Translations under genes and position numbers: made by a program
Notes under the pieces: model-generated
Database searches by the model: none
Told to the model about the DNA's origin: nothing
The model's input: only the letters and a program-made list of their open reading frames with translations
Source: Latrodectus hesperus
Taxonomy: Eukaryota; Arthropoda; Arachnida; Araneae; Theridiidae
Direction of reading: 5' to 3'
Assembly (NCBI GenBank): GCA_037975125.1
Contig: CM075862.1
Span: forward strand, 41,802,424 to 41,866,423
Length of the DNA stretch: 64,000 nucleotides
Shown: piece after piece, positions 50,412-62,743 of the stretch
How positions within the stretch are numbered: the first letter of the stretch is position 1
Layout of the letters: every line of letters begins with the position of its first letter

Positions 50412-50811
50412 TTGTGTTGTTGTTACTTATGACACTTGGACAAGCTAATAGCCGAATTGCTGGCTATTCGAAATTAAGACAGAAGGATGCTCTTTCGTTT
50501 TAATCAGAGCACCCCAAGGGTAAAGTACATCTTTGCTCTAAAACTTTTCCGATAGATGGCACTACTAGAAGATCCACTCCCTTAACTTTGACTTTGATCT
50601 GGAAGGGGAAGAAATTTCCTCCTGATTATTACATCCTCCTGATTATTACATCAATGGTAACTGCTCAAAGATCGACCACAGGACTTTCGATTCCACAAAT
50701 TTAACGAGCACGTATATCACATGCATTCGGTGGGTCATTGGCGGCTTTGGGAATCGAACCCAGCCCTTCAGACGCAAAGCCAATAACCTAACTACTAGGA
50801 TACCACGGCCT
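50412..50811 (-). mobile_element. tRNA-headed SINE, family B, copy 2
   Basis: On the minus strand the head reads GGCCGTGGTATCCTAGTAGT then GGGCTGGGTTCGATTCCC, a well-kept box A and box B. The body matches 39319-39680 in order. Within it an 18-bp word, CTCCTGATTATTACATC, is present twice in tandem (50620-50652), a private duplication of this copy. Confidence 0.85.
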
Positions 50812-51909
50812 TATGATAGTTTGTAATTATTATAAGCACATGTAACCACAAATAGACATTAATAAACAACCTGACCATTTTTATAAATAAAGGAAATTCG
50901 AAAATAAAATTTTTCCATTATTTATTCGATATCAGATTTAATATGTAAAAGTAGGTAAAAGAGAATTCTCGATGAGATCCATTTAAAGAAAATAATGTAA
51001 TCATAGTGAGTTTTCGTAAATAAAAAATATGTAAATTATAAATCTTATTTTTCATTTCAAACCCAAAAAATTCCATATAAAGAAATTAATTAAAAAAATG
51101 ATTAGCATAGTTTGTTCATTTTTTTTAATAAATATAGTTAATGAGTAAGAAACTAAAAAACTCTTAATAAATATTTTCTGATTATGAAAAATAAAAATTT
51201 TATTGATCAATATTTATTTTAAGAATTTAATTGCAAAATTTATCACTTACATATTTCATTTACTATGTATTTTCTTAATTTTGGAAAACCGTAGTAAACA
51301 TTTATCTATATAAAATCTTTTTCTGTCTACTGAATATTCTTGAAAATATCTATTCATTCATCCATTTATACTTTGAAAGACCATCTATCTAATTATTTAG
51401 CCTATTTATGATAAGATTAAAAAATTTTTTATAAAGAAATCAATTTTATAGTTAAAAATTTAGTTTTTAATAAATAGAATGGATCTCGTTATAAAAAATA
51501 TCAATATAATTGAAAACTTGCTAATTATTGATAAGAAAAGTACTAACGTTTTTGTTAAATATGACTGATTTGATGTAACATATGCACCATTTTTTTAGCT
51601 AGTGATGTTTTAAATTTTTAATTTATGTAAATAAATTTAGCTAACGTTTGTTTTTTTATTATTTAATGTTATAATTATTGCAGCATCTATATTCCCGACT
51701 ATTTTTCTTATTCATATTCGTTAAAATTATTCGGAACAAAATGCTATTAAGTAATGGCAGGAATTTTTTTTAACTCTGAAATCGCCAACTTGGATGTTTT
51801 TTTCCTTATCGTGATAAAAGTGGAGAAATAAATAAGTATGTTTGGTGAGTACTCATGAAACTTATATATTTGAAGAAAGAACAATAAAACTATTGATTGG
51901 TTTGATTTG
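50812..51909. other. AT-rich DNA, no gene seen
   Basis: No supportable feature recognised. Confidence 0.55.
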
Positions 51910-52075
51910 TGTCGCTCAGCGGTCATTTTTTGCTCATCAGAGCTAATCAGACCGGGACCTACGGTTTTAGTGGATTCCGAACCACTACAAACATCCATGC
52001 CCAGGGTGGGTTTCGAACACTCGAACTGTATAACCGAAGGCAAGAGCGCTAACCATTCAGCTGCCAGCTCGGCTA
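51910..52075 (-). mobile_element. tRNA-headed SINE, family C, copy 3 (best preserved)
   Basis: On the minus strand AGCTGGCAGCTGAATGGTTA to GAGTGTTCGAAACCC gives the tRNA-like head with box A and box B. The body then runs CCTGGGCATGGATGTTTG and TCCCGGTCTGATTAGC. Copies at 17040-16895 and 41935-41800 share this order. Confidence 0.8.
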
Positions 52076-52639
52076 TACAACTATTGATAAAACATAAATA
52101 TTCGGTTGTTTTCGTTTATTTTAGCATGTTTCAATTCTGAAACTTAATCTTGAGAAGATATAGGTTTTTTTTTTTTGCTCCCCAGTATTTTTATACTATA
52201 AGCATAAGTTAAAATATTATAAATCTGTCACCGCTAAAAGCTCAGGATATGTAAAATCTGAACTTGATACCATTTTCCGTCACTTTGAAGATGTTTTTTT
52301 CCACCTTAAAACTATATTGTATTTATGACTATTATGTTCATGCTTAAGAATCATGAGCGTCTCATCTTGATCTAAGAAATATTGAGATACTACATATATT
52401 CGATTATAATATGGTTTCACATAATTTATATGCATATACTAAGTTGGTTTAAGTAATTACTCTGAATGTAATACCGAAAAATATAAATAATATTGTTTCT
52501 AGTATTGCATAGTTATGCTAGAGTATGCACACTCCATACATATTTTTTCTAATAATGGATATTTGCTGAAACGATTTTCAGAATCGGAGATCATTTCAAT
52601 CATCTCTGCAATTTATCCCCATCACTAGAAGAGAGAAGC
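52076..52639. other. No gene seen
   Basis: AT-rich DNA with a poly-T run near 52167. No supportable feature. Confidence 0.5.
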
Positions 52640-52845
52640 ATATTTTTGTCTCCATGCTTTTGTTGTATGTGATGGGATCTTATACAGTGGTTCACTCAGT
52701 GGGTGTGTCACTGTCGCATCGAAAGTGAAGGGATTAACATATACACACACACAGAGAAAGAAACATCCGTGCTTGAACCAGGATTCGAACCCGGAGCCAA
52801 CTGATTCGAAGTTAAAGACGCTATCCACTCCGCCGTCCGTCGGCA
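52640..52845 (-). mobile_element. tRNA-headed SINE, family A, copy 2 (best preserved)
   Basis: On the minus strand GGCGGAGTGGATAGCGTC (box A) and CCGGGTTCGAATCCTGG (box B) form the head. CTTTCTCTGTGTGTGTG, ATCCCTTCACTTTCG and ACCACTGTATAAGATCCCAT complete the body shared with 31445-31240. The 73-codon frame across it is not a gene. Confidence 0.85.
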
Positions 52846-52875
52846 TATAAAGTTTATAAACAAAGAATTTTCTCT

Positions 52876-53480
<605 letters not shown>

Positions 53481-53499
53481 TTTATTTATGCTTTTGATT

Positions 53500-54420
53500 T
53501 TCTTGTTGATTATGGAATTTTTGATTTTCTAGTTGTCTTTTTTACAGATGATACCGGAACTGAAGTAAAATCTAAAGATTTAATTATGTTATTACAAGAT
53601 TACAAAATAAAATGGACTCAATCGAAGATTTGTGCACTTGATAGAAAGGGAATCTTAACACTAAAAAATCTCAACAATTGATAGTAAAATTTAATAAAAG
53701 AAAATTACTTATTCCTTATTTCATTTTATTTAATGAAGTTCCAACAGTTAATAAAATAAAATATCTTGGTCTCATTAACAAGATTTTAGTATAAGCTACC
53801 CTGTGCGGAAATACTGCCATAAATTCGATGGTGAGTTTGCTGTTATAACTCATGCAATTGACAAATTAAGAAGCATCCATGATCAAAAAATTGTTTTCCT
53901 TGTTGATTCATAGGCTGTCAATTCTTTCGTTTACTAATCTAAAGTATAATAATGATGCACTAGTCCACTCTTGCAGAATGAAGTTACACGAACTCACTGA
54001 AATCAAGAACTGCGTTGGTCTTCAATGGATTTCGAGCCACTGCGATGTTTTTGGAAATGAGCAGGCAGACAGACTTGCGAAAGCTGGTTCTCTTATGATC
54101 CAGCCAAACCCCCTTTTGCCTTTGCGTAACATCAAAAGTGTAATCCTCACAGTAAAACAAAGTATGACAGAGTTTCCCTTTATGCTGCTGCGGCTGTAGA
54201 CAGGCAATGGAATTTCTACTTGATGGGAACAATAAAATCCCTGGCTCCTTACCACGAGCTATTGGTGTCGCTTGTTTCTGGATGACAGCTGAATAAGACT
54301 ATCTACAAAGGCATCTGCATCGAATAGGTGTAAAGGACTCTGCTTGTTGTCCATTGTGCAGTCATGATGATATGGTTGCTGCTCAACTCGATCATCAACA
54401 AACTTAGATCTATAATTAGT
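53500..54420 (+). pseudogene. I/R1-clade-like LINE fragment: reverse transcriptase end, RNase H, C-terminal CCHH-like motif
   Basis: Near 53525 the frame reads VVFFTDDTGTEVKSKDLIML, matching the RT motif FADDT with its two aspartates (A to T change before them). The thumb-side text NKRKLLIPYFILFNEVP and IKYLGL follows at 53690-53790. An RNase H domain comes next: KIVFLVDS (53890), then LQWISSHCDVFGNEQADRLA at 54020-54080, with the usual H-x-G changed to HCD. Finally YLQRHLHRIGVKDSACCPLC and an H further on resemble the C-terminal zinc motif. Several frameshifts and stops make it inactive. RNase H after RT points to the I superclade. Confidence 0.75.
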
Positions 54421-55078
54421 CCACATTCTAATTCATTTGCCATCAAAGACTTATTTACACTTCAATCATCTGCACAATGAATATAAATGCTTACCTACTG
54501 GTGAACCATTGGCTCAATTCACTTAAAGAAGCTGATAATCTGTTAGAACGAATTTCTTCAACCAATTACAAATTTTCCATAGTTCTTGAGAAATAGTATT
54601 CATCATGATTTTCAAATTACTTAATTAGCATATAACATCACCCACAAATTCTTCCAAACAGCCGTAAACAATATTGCAACAAATTTCAATGAAATTTCCG
54701 ATTTCGGAAACAAGCCGCATAAGTCATTTGTCTAAGACCATTAGCATCTTATTTTTGCAACGATGAAATACACTCAGGACCACAGGCCCATTTTTTCCTT
54801 CTAACTCATATTTCAATGTCATTTAATTCAAAGTTCGTTGACGTCACTACAAATTGAATGAATTATGTCTTCTCTCGGATTGGTCCCCAAAATCCAGCTT
54901 AAGATCTTTAATAATTTTTTACTATCAGATTTATAATATATAAATCAATATGATTCTAACTATATTCTGTCAATATAATTCATGATGTCACCCAATTAGA
55001 AATATTTAAGAGAATTCAGTTAATGTGAAGCAATGCAATCAGAAAAGAATATAGAACTACAATACAGACTTCGAGTTT
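54421..55078. other. No gene seen; possibly LINE 3' region
   Basis: Moderately complex sequence after the LINE fragment, with no recognisable frame. Confidence 0.35.
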
Positions 55079-55125
55079 CATTATAAATGAGCTCATTAAA
55101 ATATTTAACGAGCTCATTTATAATG
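55079..55125. repeat. Perfect 16-bp inverted repeat
   Basis: CATTATAAATGAGCTC (55079-55094) and GAGCTCATTTATAATG (55110-55125) are exact reverse complements around a 15-nt loop. The following bases, to about 55225, repeat GTTATGTAGTG-like words in direct orientation. Confidence 0.9.
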
Positions 55126-55225
55126 AATGTTATGTAGTGTTATGTAGTGCTGTGTATGTAGTGCTTATTTATAATTGTAGTACTTATATATATATATATT
55201 TATAACTATGTAGTGCTGTGTAAAA

Positions 55226-56049
55226 TGCTACTGTGTGTATCACGAATCAAATTTTACATACGAGTCATAATTTTCTGATGTCTATCATTATTTTAGCTAG
55301 GCTTTAAAATAATTTGAGTTTTATTTCTTCACCAACTTTTCTCTGTTTGTGGGTGTTATCTTATTAAATAATTTGCTTTTTTTAACTGAAGATTTTTTTT
55401 ATTAAAGCTGATATCTTATTCCTTGATATTATAGAATTAATTGTTCATTCGCGAATTTTTCGATGCTGTTAAGATATTTTTTTTTTTGCAAAAATCAAGT
55501 AAAATTCATGTAGCATTCAATTAACTCTTTTATGAATTTAAGAGAACATAGATGAAATGTGATGACACATTGTTGAACATAAAAAATAACTCGAATATCT
55601 AAAGAGGACTAGTTTAATTTTGTTGTACTGGTGAAAGACAAAATTGTATCATCCATTAAAAAAATATTCTTTATTGTTTTATATACGTGTTGTTGTTTTA
55701 TTATACATTTTAATACTCTTTATTATAATTTGTAAGGAAAACTTAACATTGCAAATTACTATGCATCAAAAACAAACAAAACCGACAGTAGATTTACTAA
55801 CTTTTTTATAATTATTGTTATTATAATAAAAAAAGAAGAGAGAGAGAATCTCATTATCAAATACATTCTGAAATATGAAATCAAAATTGCTTAAAATTAT
55901 TAAACAAAATCAGATAAGTTCTTGGAAAATTAAGAAATTATAATCTGTTTTTTATTTTCAACTTTTTCAAATTTTTCACTTAAAGATTTTATTATTCAGA
56001 AAAAATAATCTATCATTGAAATATTATGAGTTCACTAGTAAGTGGTACG
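55226..56049. other. AT-rich DNA, no gene seen
   Basis: No supportable feature recognised. Confidence 0.5.
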
Positions 56050-56280
56050 TCAGACTTTATAATGCCAAGGCCTACAATTTACAGTGCCCCTATCTGTTTT
56101 CTTGACAGAGGGACTTTGGGTTGAAGAAGCATATGTCTCGGTAAGAGAGTCAGCGTAATGCGAAACTCGCAGTATATGAAATATTCCATTTCGAATATTA
56201 TGGTGACTTGGTTTGCTTCGCACTTTTTTCAGTCTCTTTTTCCTTAAATTTTTGCATGCGAGGACTAATTCAACTAGCAT
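56050..56280 (-). other. Open frame of 76 codons, unassigned
   Basis: ATG at 56280 opens a frame starting MLVELVLACKNLRKKRLKKV with a basic stretch, ending in a polar tail (SSTQSPSVKKTDRGTVNC). Composition is richer in G and C than the flanks. No family was recognised. It could be a small exon, a mobile-element scrap or chance. Confidence 0.2.
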
Positions 56281-56430
56281 TTATTATCTAAAGTGAATTA
56301 CAAATCTTAAAATTCTTTTAGTATTTATTGTATTCATCGAATTATGTCATAATACTTAATCATTTGATTTTTTCTCCATAAAAGATTGTATGTGCATTCT
56401 GACGCATTCTTTTGTGGTGAAAAAAAATAA

Positions 56431-56490
56431 AGAACAAGAGAACAGAAATAAGAACAAGAGAACAGAAATAAAATACAAGAGAACAGAAAA
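56431..56490. repeat. Tandem repeat, 20-bp unit, 3 copies
   Basis: AGAACAAGAGAACAGAAATA occurs twice exactly (56431-56470), followed by a diverged third unit. Confidence 0.95.
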
Positions 56491-57232
56491 AAATAGAATT
56501 ATAATTTTTATTTTTGCTCATTCTATAGCAGCTGTGTATGCATGCTAACGTCACGTAAGAAGAAATGATTGAATTAGAATATTTAATTTAAAAAATACAG
56601 CCTATGTTACTAAACTAATATTGCATTTTGAAATTTTATTAAAAAAAGAGGTTAAACAACATTTTGGATATCTGAAAAGACGAGTTATTTCTGGGCATTA
56701 TATAAAAGTCCCTCCAAAGTATAAAAGCTAATATTATTTTTCTCTTGACATAGTAAGATACCAGACTTCTCTCACAAATAGTTTTGTAGAAAATGATAAA
56801 GTTTTCACCGGACTGGGAAGCATATACCCAGCATTTCCAAGATCAAATAAAAGTGAAATACAGTATCAAGCAAACCATTTCAATCGTTGTACTTTTCTAC
56901 AAATATATAGAAAAAAAATAGGCAAAAATTTCTGCAAATAGTATTATGTAAAGTAAAGTTTAAGATGGCAGTTGATTGATATAAAGTAATTGAGTGATTT
57001 CTTTTTTCGTAGTCGATGTTCTTAATGTGTAATTAACACAGAAAGAAACTGTACAATAGTGCCATCTATATGCTTTGATGAGAAGCGATTGACATCATTT
57101 CTTCATCTCAACAATTGTAAAATAATAATGTAAGTTATTACTTATTACAGCATTTTTAATCCTTATTTATTATTAAAAAATAAGATAAACGAGAATGTGG
57201 TATACGAACTCACAAAGATGCAAATTTAAATG
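56491..57232. other. No gene seen
   Basis: AT-rich DNA without a recognisable frame or repeat. Confidence 0.5.
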
Positions 57233-57476
57233 GGCACAGGTGCCATATTATCCAGGATGCCAAATTCTGTGTTTGGCGATTTTTTTGGCGGATTATCTTA
57301 TGTATCTGGCAACCTCATTTTTATTACATCATAGATATGAAGACTTATAAGAATTATCCAGAAAATTCTATTTTTGCAATCTTAGTATTTACATCATCAC
57401 GCACGTCACGATGCGTCCTCTTGGGAACATTTCTTCATCGCCCAAAAAATTCAGAACATTATACGACACCTATGCC
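57233..57476 (+). mobile_element. MITE, family M, copy 1
   Basis: Starts GGCACAGGTGCCATATTATC and ends ATTATACGACACCTATGCC, an inverted terminus. The interior matches the reverse complement of 62744-63006 throughout (for example TTATGTATCTGGCAACC, AGAAAATTCTATTTT and CACGCACGTCACGAT). The flanking octamers TTTAAATG and TTTAAAAA agree at six of eight positions, consistent with an 8-bp target duplication. No coding capacity. Confidence 0.88.
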
Positions 57477-57714
57477 TTTAAAAAAAGATATGACATGATT
57501 TGATTTACAGAATACAACAATTTACAGATATGAAATGTATAAAATCAATACAACTTCTCATCAATTTTGATCCAATGTCAGAAAAAATGATGGATTACTT
57601 TACAAACAAGTATGTTATGTAATTTTATTTGTTTAAAATAAATCAAAAAAATGAAACTACTTATTAATATATTGAAGTATGTTGAAGAAAATTAGTATTA
57701 AAGTAAGAAGATAA

Positions 57715-58932
57715 GGAACAAGTTCAGTATCCCCATACACTGATTTCTCGCCAAATCTGGTAACCGTTGTTTACGTTGTAGTGTTGCCGATTTCAGCTTT
57801 TGTTTTTATTGTAGTGTTGCCAAATTTAGTTTTTGTTACTATTTTTATTTTTCGTTGCCAGATTCCGTTTTTCTCGTGTTTTAAATAATTTTTACGTTAT
57901 ATATGTGCTTTTTATTAGTGGCAATAGCTTTTTTAGTTTCACTTCGAGAACTTTCCAGAACTTTCTTTGCTAATTGTTCTACGTTTTAATTGGTAGTCAT
58001 TTTAATTTCGTTTACTTTTGCTGCTGGAATCAGTGGATTTCCCGCTGTTGTGTTTCGTTGTCGCCAGTGTCCAAACATCGTAAATTTTTCTTTTTTACTA
58101 TTTCTTTTTCATTATTATTTTTATTTGGTTTAATTTTAATATATATTTTTTTATTAAATGATATATTTTATTTTATATATTTAAAACCGTTAAATATTCT
58201 TTTTTCCTTATTTCGTTTTCTTAATTTATTATCATCTTTTTATTGTTTTAATTACTTTATTTTTTGTTTTAATTTAAAATGTCTCATGTTCAAAATGTTG
58301 TTGAAAAATATCAACAAATTATTTTAGCAAAAATTAAAGATAATAATGATGGATTATTGCTCAGGATTCCAAATTATTAATTAATTTAGGATTCGCAAAT
58401 ATTAATTAATTTTTAACGGAAATTGGATTTGGAGAAGGTGTAATTATTTTATTTAAATTCTATTGCTTACATGTATTTTTTTATTGTATTCGTGTTTCAT
58501 TTTTATTTACTTAAAATGTGTATATATTTAAAAAATATTTTATTCATGTTTTTTTTAAAATTTAAAAAATGTATATATTTGAAAAATAAGTTTTTGCATG
58601 CTTTTTTTAAATTTTATAAAGTGTATATATTTAGAAAAATATTTTTGCATGCTTTTTTTTGTAAAATTAGATAATTATTTTTACTGAAATGTGACACTGG
58701 TGACAAACGAATAAAATGTCGAAATAAATATACCAATCGGCATGTCAGCTTAACTTCATATCAAGTAAGTCCATTATTTATATTTATTTCCCTTTTTAAA
58801 TTTTCTGAAATGCTTATTTTTCGATCGAACTTAGGGAAATTTAACGTTTTAATAAACGCGCGCCTAGCTTGGCAACTTGGCTACAAAAAATTCGCCGCAT
58901 CGCCAAGTGTATGGGGATACTGAACTTGTTCC
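57715..58932 (+). mobile_element. 1218-bp non-autonomous TIR element, family T, copy 2 (intact ends)
   Basis: The 27-bp terminal inverted repeats are perfect, beginning GGAACAAGTTCAGTATCCCC at 57715 and mirrored at 58906-58932. The flanks 57707-57714 and 58933-58940 are both GAAGATAA, a perfect 8-bp target duplication. The body matches copy 1 at 36426-37324 in reverse. Inner words such as TGTTGCC/TGGCAAC recur several times near the left end. A 117-codon hydrophobic frame (57974-58327) and a short MSHVQNVVEKYQ frame (58279) lie inside, neither with known relatives. Identical duplication and perfect TIRs imply recent insertion. Confidence 0.93.
58516..58675. repeat. Tandem repeat inside family T copy 2, about 54-bp unit, 3 copies
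   Basis: Three successive GTATATATTT...TTTTGCATGCTTTTTTT-type units. The corresponding place in copy 1 (near 36680-36720) has one unit, so the array expanded in, or in the lineage of, copy 2. Confidence 0.8.
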
Positions 58933-59301
58933 GAAGATAAAAATTAAGTATTCCAAAATCTTAGCTTCTCTACTTAGACAAGACAAAATATCGGATTTAA
59001 TTGAAATTTCAAAATAGTTTGGCTATCTGGTTTAAGCAGATAGCGGAGCTATCATTCGTATGATAGTTTTAATTGAATTAAAAATACTCCACCAGATGTC
59101 AGGTCAATTCCTCTCGGAAAACAAATGAAAGTAAGCAAAATTAAAAATTGGAAGCATCACACAACACTGTCGATTTTAAGAAAATAATTCACAGAAACAA
59201 ATAATTAGATGTAAGTTGTATAAAACAAATTTTGTTGTATAAAACAAATTTTATGAATAATATATTAAAATAAAAAGGAAAAGCTCCGAATCTTAATAAC
59301 A

Positions 59302-59590
59302 TCCCATATAACAACATACGTTTATTAGACGTCTTTTAAAGATCAGTAGAATCCAAAAGACGTCCTGGATACCTTTTAGATGTCATAAAGATGTCCATAG
59401 TAAGATGTGAACTGGATGTCTTCAGTCGACTACATATGAACATCGGATTGACATCCACGATGGATGAGTTTTGGAGTATTAACATTTGGATCTGCAATAG
59501 ACGTAGTTTATGTGTCCATGATAAATGTAATTTGGACGTCCATGGTGGATGCTCTTAAGATATACATAATGGATGTTATCTGGACATATA
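59302..59590 (+). mobile_element. Family G element, left terminus with GACGTC-like repeats
   Basis: Starts TCCCATATAACAACATACG, the inverted counterpart of the end at 23863. It then carries at least a dozen variants of GACGTC, GATGTC, GACATCC and GGACGTCC within about 280 bases. It does not align base for base with the 23.6 kb terminus, only by motif content and by the terminal 15 bases. Confidence 0.6.
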
Positions 59591-62428
59591 TTAAAAGTAG
59601 CAATTGTAATTAACTGCAATTGTAATTATTTTTGTTTATTGCTTCCATAATTTTAAATTATCATTTGCCTTACAGTCTACAGTTGTTTCTTGCTACATTA
59701 AGAAGTGTTTGACGAAGTAAGTTAAAAAAAATAATTGCTTTCATTTTATCGATTCATATTTTAGTATTTTTAAATGACTTATTTTTATTCCAAAGAAGTC
59801 ATAATAGAAATAAGGTTTAAAAACTGAATTGTGTTATTTAAGAGTAAGAACCTACCATGTTTAAGTGCATTTTTACTTTAAAAATTATATTTGTAACTAT
59901 ATTAAATTAACGTTAAAAGATACATATTGCTTTTATTTATAAAATGTGCTCGATAGCAGAAAGTAATAATTTTTTATGTCATTAAACTTTCCAGTTATTT
60001 TTAGGCTGAAAAATGCAAACATTGCGATTAGGATGAAAATTGCTGGAAGAAAATTTATTACGTCTCAAAATAATTTTCTTAAATGAAAACCATTTCTATG
60101 TCTTGCAATTCAAAATATTTTTCTCTCCAAAATTACTTATATTTATCATTATTTTGTCAGACAAAGACTTATGTATTTTTATTTCTTAATTTCAACAAGA
60201 TAAATATTAATCAATATTAGGATTTGATTCAAATTAATAAAATTTATTTTTAGGATAGTCTTAATTCTAAAATTTAATGTTTAATTAAAATACTTTTTAC
60301 TGTTGAATTACAAATCTGAGTGATTTTTTATTGAATATCAAATTTTTATTCCTCAATTCAAGATTTTGCTACTTAGCAAGAAAAAATCATACACCTAATT
60401 ATTTTAATGTATGCTGGACTAATATTTCAAATGAAGAGCTATTAAAATGTATACTTGAAAATTAATTTTTATATTTTATAGTTAAATGGAAGATATGTTT
60501 ATTTCCTGTAGCAGATTTGGAATTCTTACTTTCCTGGAGAATCTTCTAGAGGATTTAAATTTGTAGGCTACTAAATGTTCTAGAATTTGAAGTATTGATT
60601 CTTGGTAAACATTTTTTTATTTTAATGAAAAAAGATGTTTAAGATTATTTAAAATGATAAGTATGAATTGCTTACATCTTCAGTGATTTAGCATTTAGAA
60701 TGTGACTGTGTGTCATCTGTGAATGTGATTTTCTATAAGATTTTGTGTACACTTAATTTGGAAGCAAAATTTCCTACTTCCATAATGCTTGTAATGCTGA
60801 ATATTTTGTATATTCTTATTTTGTATTATTATTTTGTTTAATACTCTTACAAAAACCATCTGATCATAATATCTTCAAAATAAATTATTTTTTAAACTAC
60901 ACTTTATATATCTAAGTAAATTAATATAAGAATGCTCATTTTCAGGAAAAAATCATAAATTATAATAGCAAATGAAACTCTTAATACATTGATTTCGTTT
61001 CTACTAAAGTTATTTTTAAATCAATATAGTTAAAACCTTTTTGTATGAGAAAAATTTAATTTATTGTAAAAAATGAAATTAGTAATTACTTGAAATTTCT
61101 GATATTCAAACCATTTGCTTGTCTGTGTGTACCCTGAAAGGAAGTTAAGAACTCATACTCTCAGTGAAGTTAAAAACAAAATGCTTACGTAAACAGAACA
61201 ACGAATATATTTTCCGGAATGAATATCATATGTGTATTTCCACTCAAATTTTGTTCATTAATTTGTTTTAATAAATGATGCTCTGATTTAGTTTTAAACA
61301 GAAATATCAATATTCTTCTATTCTTAATTGTATTCCTTTAAAGTTATTTTGTAGTAATTCACTTTTCTACTGACTTCAAAGGCTTTACAGGCAAAAATAA
61401 ACTGAATGGCATCTACGTTTCACACAATAACCTGATTTTTAGTTCTATTAAATATCTGCCTTCTTTATTGATCTAATTGGAATATTATTAAAAAAGATGT
61501 ACACATTTCATCACAGTAAATATCATTTATTAATTAAATGTTGATTGGAAATTCATTTTTTCTATAATGTTTCATATTCTGCTCTGCTATGCATGAAAAA
61601 TTGCTTATGATGGGCTGAATTTAGTTTCAAATAAATTGAAAATATTATTTGTTTTATAAATAGTTAGCTTTTTATATTTATAATATATTTTAAATATTTT
61701 TATTGTGTTATGCTTTAATTACTTTGGTTGATAAAGTTGAATTGTATTTTAAGAGATAAAATGTACCTCATTTATAAATTCTAAATTTTGTTTTCCTTTT
61801 CAGTTAAATGAGAATAACAAATTTATATACCTGAGGATGAGATTAAATTTAAAATAAGCAAATTAAAAAAATCAATTTAATCTCACCAGAAAAAGAAAAG
61901 TTTTTATTTATTATGTTTTCACATCCTTCAAAATTTAAATTTTTCTGTATTATTTAAGCTAATTTGAAACTAATGTAGAACAAAAGAAAATAAATCCTTT
62001 AAAGGATTAAAAACATGGCATTTTGTTTCTACTGAGTGCAAATTGTAAATAAACATTTCATCTATTAAATTTTATTAAGAGTTTACTGTTGTAAAAATGT
62101 TTTATCAAAACATTTAATATATCCCTTAGTAAATAACATTTCTGTTTATATTGAGCACTAATATATGTAAATACAATTCTCTATTTGATTATTTAAGTTC
62201 TGCTCTTTTAATGGTAATGTTAAATTTTACCTATTAATCTAACTTTTGTTTTGTTAATTTGAAGATTCATTACAAATTTTAAACATTTTGTAATTTCATT
62301 TATTTAATCAATTGCAAAGGGTAAAATATTAAATAGTATATTTTTCCCAGAAATTATATAGTCCCTTAGGTTTAGCATGTATGTAATTAAAAAGATAAAC
62401 ACCTATAAATTGGTATTATGATATTAGA
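59591..62428. other. Region between two family G ends, no coding capacity seen
   Basis: AT-rich, with splice-like T-tract/AG and GTAAGT words (for example GACGAA|GTAAGT near 59720) but no open frame of note. If both flanking ends belong to one element, this is its interior and the element is about 3.2 kb and non-autonomous. Confidence 0.35.
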
Positions 62429-62532
62429 CGTGCCATGGATTTAAACTGGACCAAAAAGAGACTTCTACTGGATTAGAGTACATACCGCTGATGATGTCAT
62501 ATCGACGTCTACTGGTCGAAATAGTATGGTAT
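62429..62532 (+). mobile_element. Family G element, right terminus
   Basis: GACGTGCCATGGAT to GGTATG matches 23749-23863 closely, including CTAAACTGGACC-type, CTACTGGATTAGAGTACAT and GATGATGTCATATCGAC words. It lacks the upstream GACGTC-rich part present at 23.6 kb. Confidence 0.7.
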
Positions 62533-62743
62533 GTAAAATTAGAATTGAGAAATACACAAAAGTGTGGGTAAAATGAACATAACTGAGGGAATTGACCTGA
62601 ATTTCTTTGAACGATTTTTTATGTGATTCATGAAAAAAGTTCGCCAAAATGTATCAACTGAATTAAAAGTAACTGATTACTTAAGATGAAAGTAACAGAT
62701 TGCTGATTGTCTCCAAGTAATATTCAATTTAGAAAACCATTTT

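Noticed and set aside
50750..50811. Possible functional tRNA gene with good A and B boxes
   Set aside because: No full cloverleaf can be drawn, and the sequence continues into a SINE body shared with 39319-39680.
51747..52140. Overlapping 98- and 77-codon frames on opposite strands
   Set aside because: They run across SINE family C and read its tRNA-like head.
52625..52846. 73-codon minus-strand frame
   Set aside because: It coincides with a SINE family A copy.
57974..58327. 117-codon hydrophobic frame that could be a membrane protein
   Set aside because: It lies in the T-rich interior of a TIR element, is largely absent from the other copy, and is what T-rich DNA yields in translation.
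59680..61860. Series of T-tract/AG and GTAAGT words suggesting small exons of a non-coding RNA gene
   Set aside because: Such words are common by chance in this composition, and the segments between them have no open frame or conserved text.
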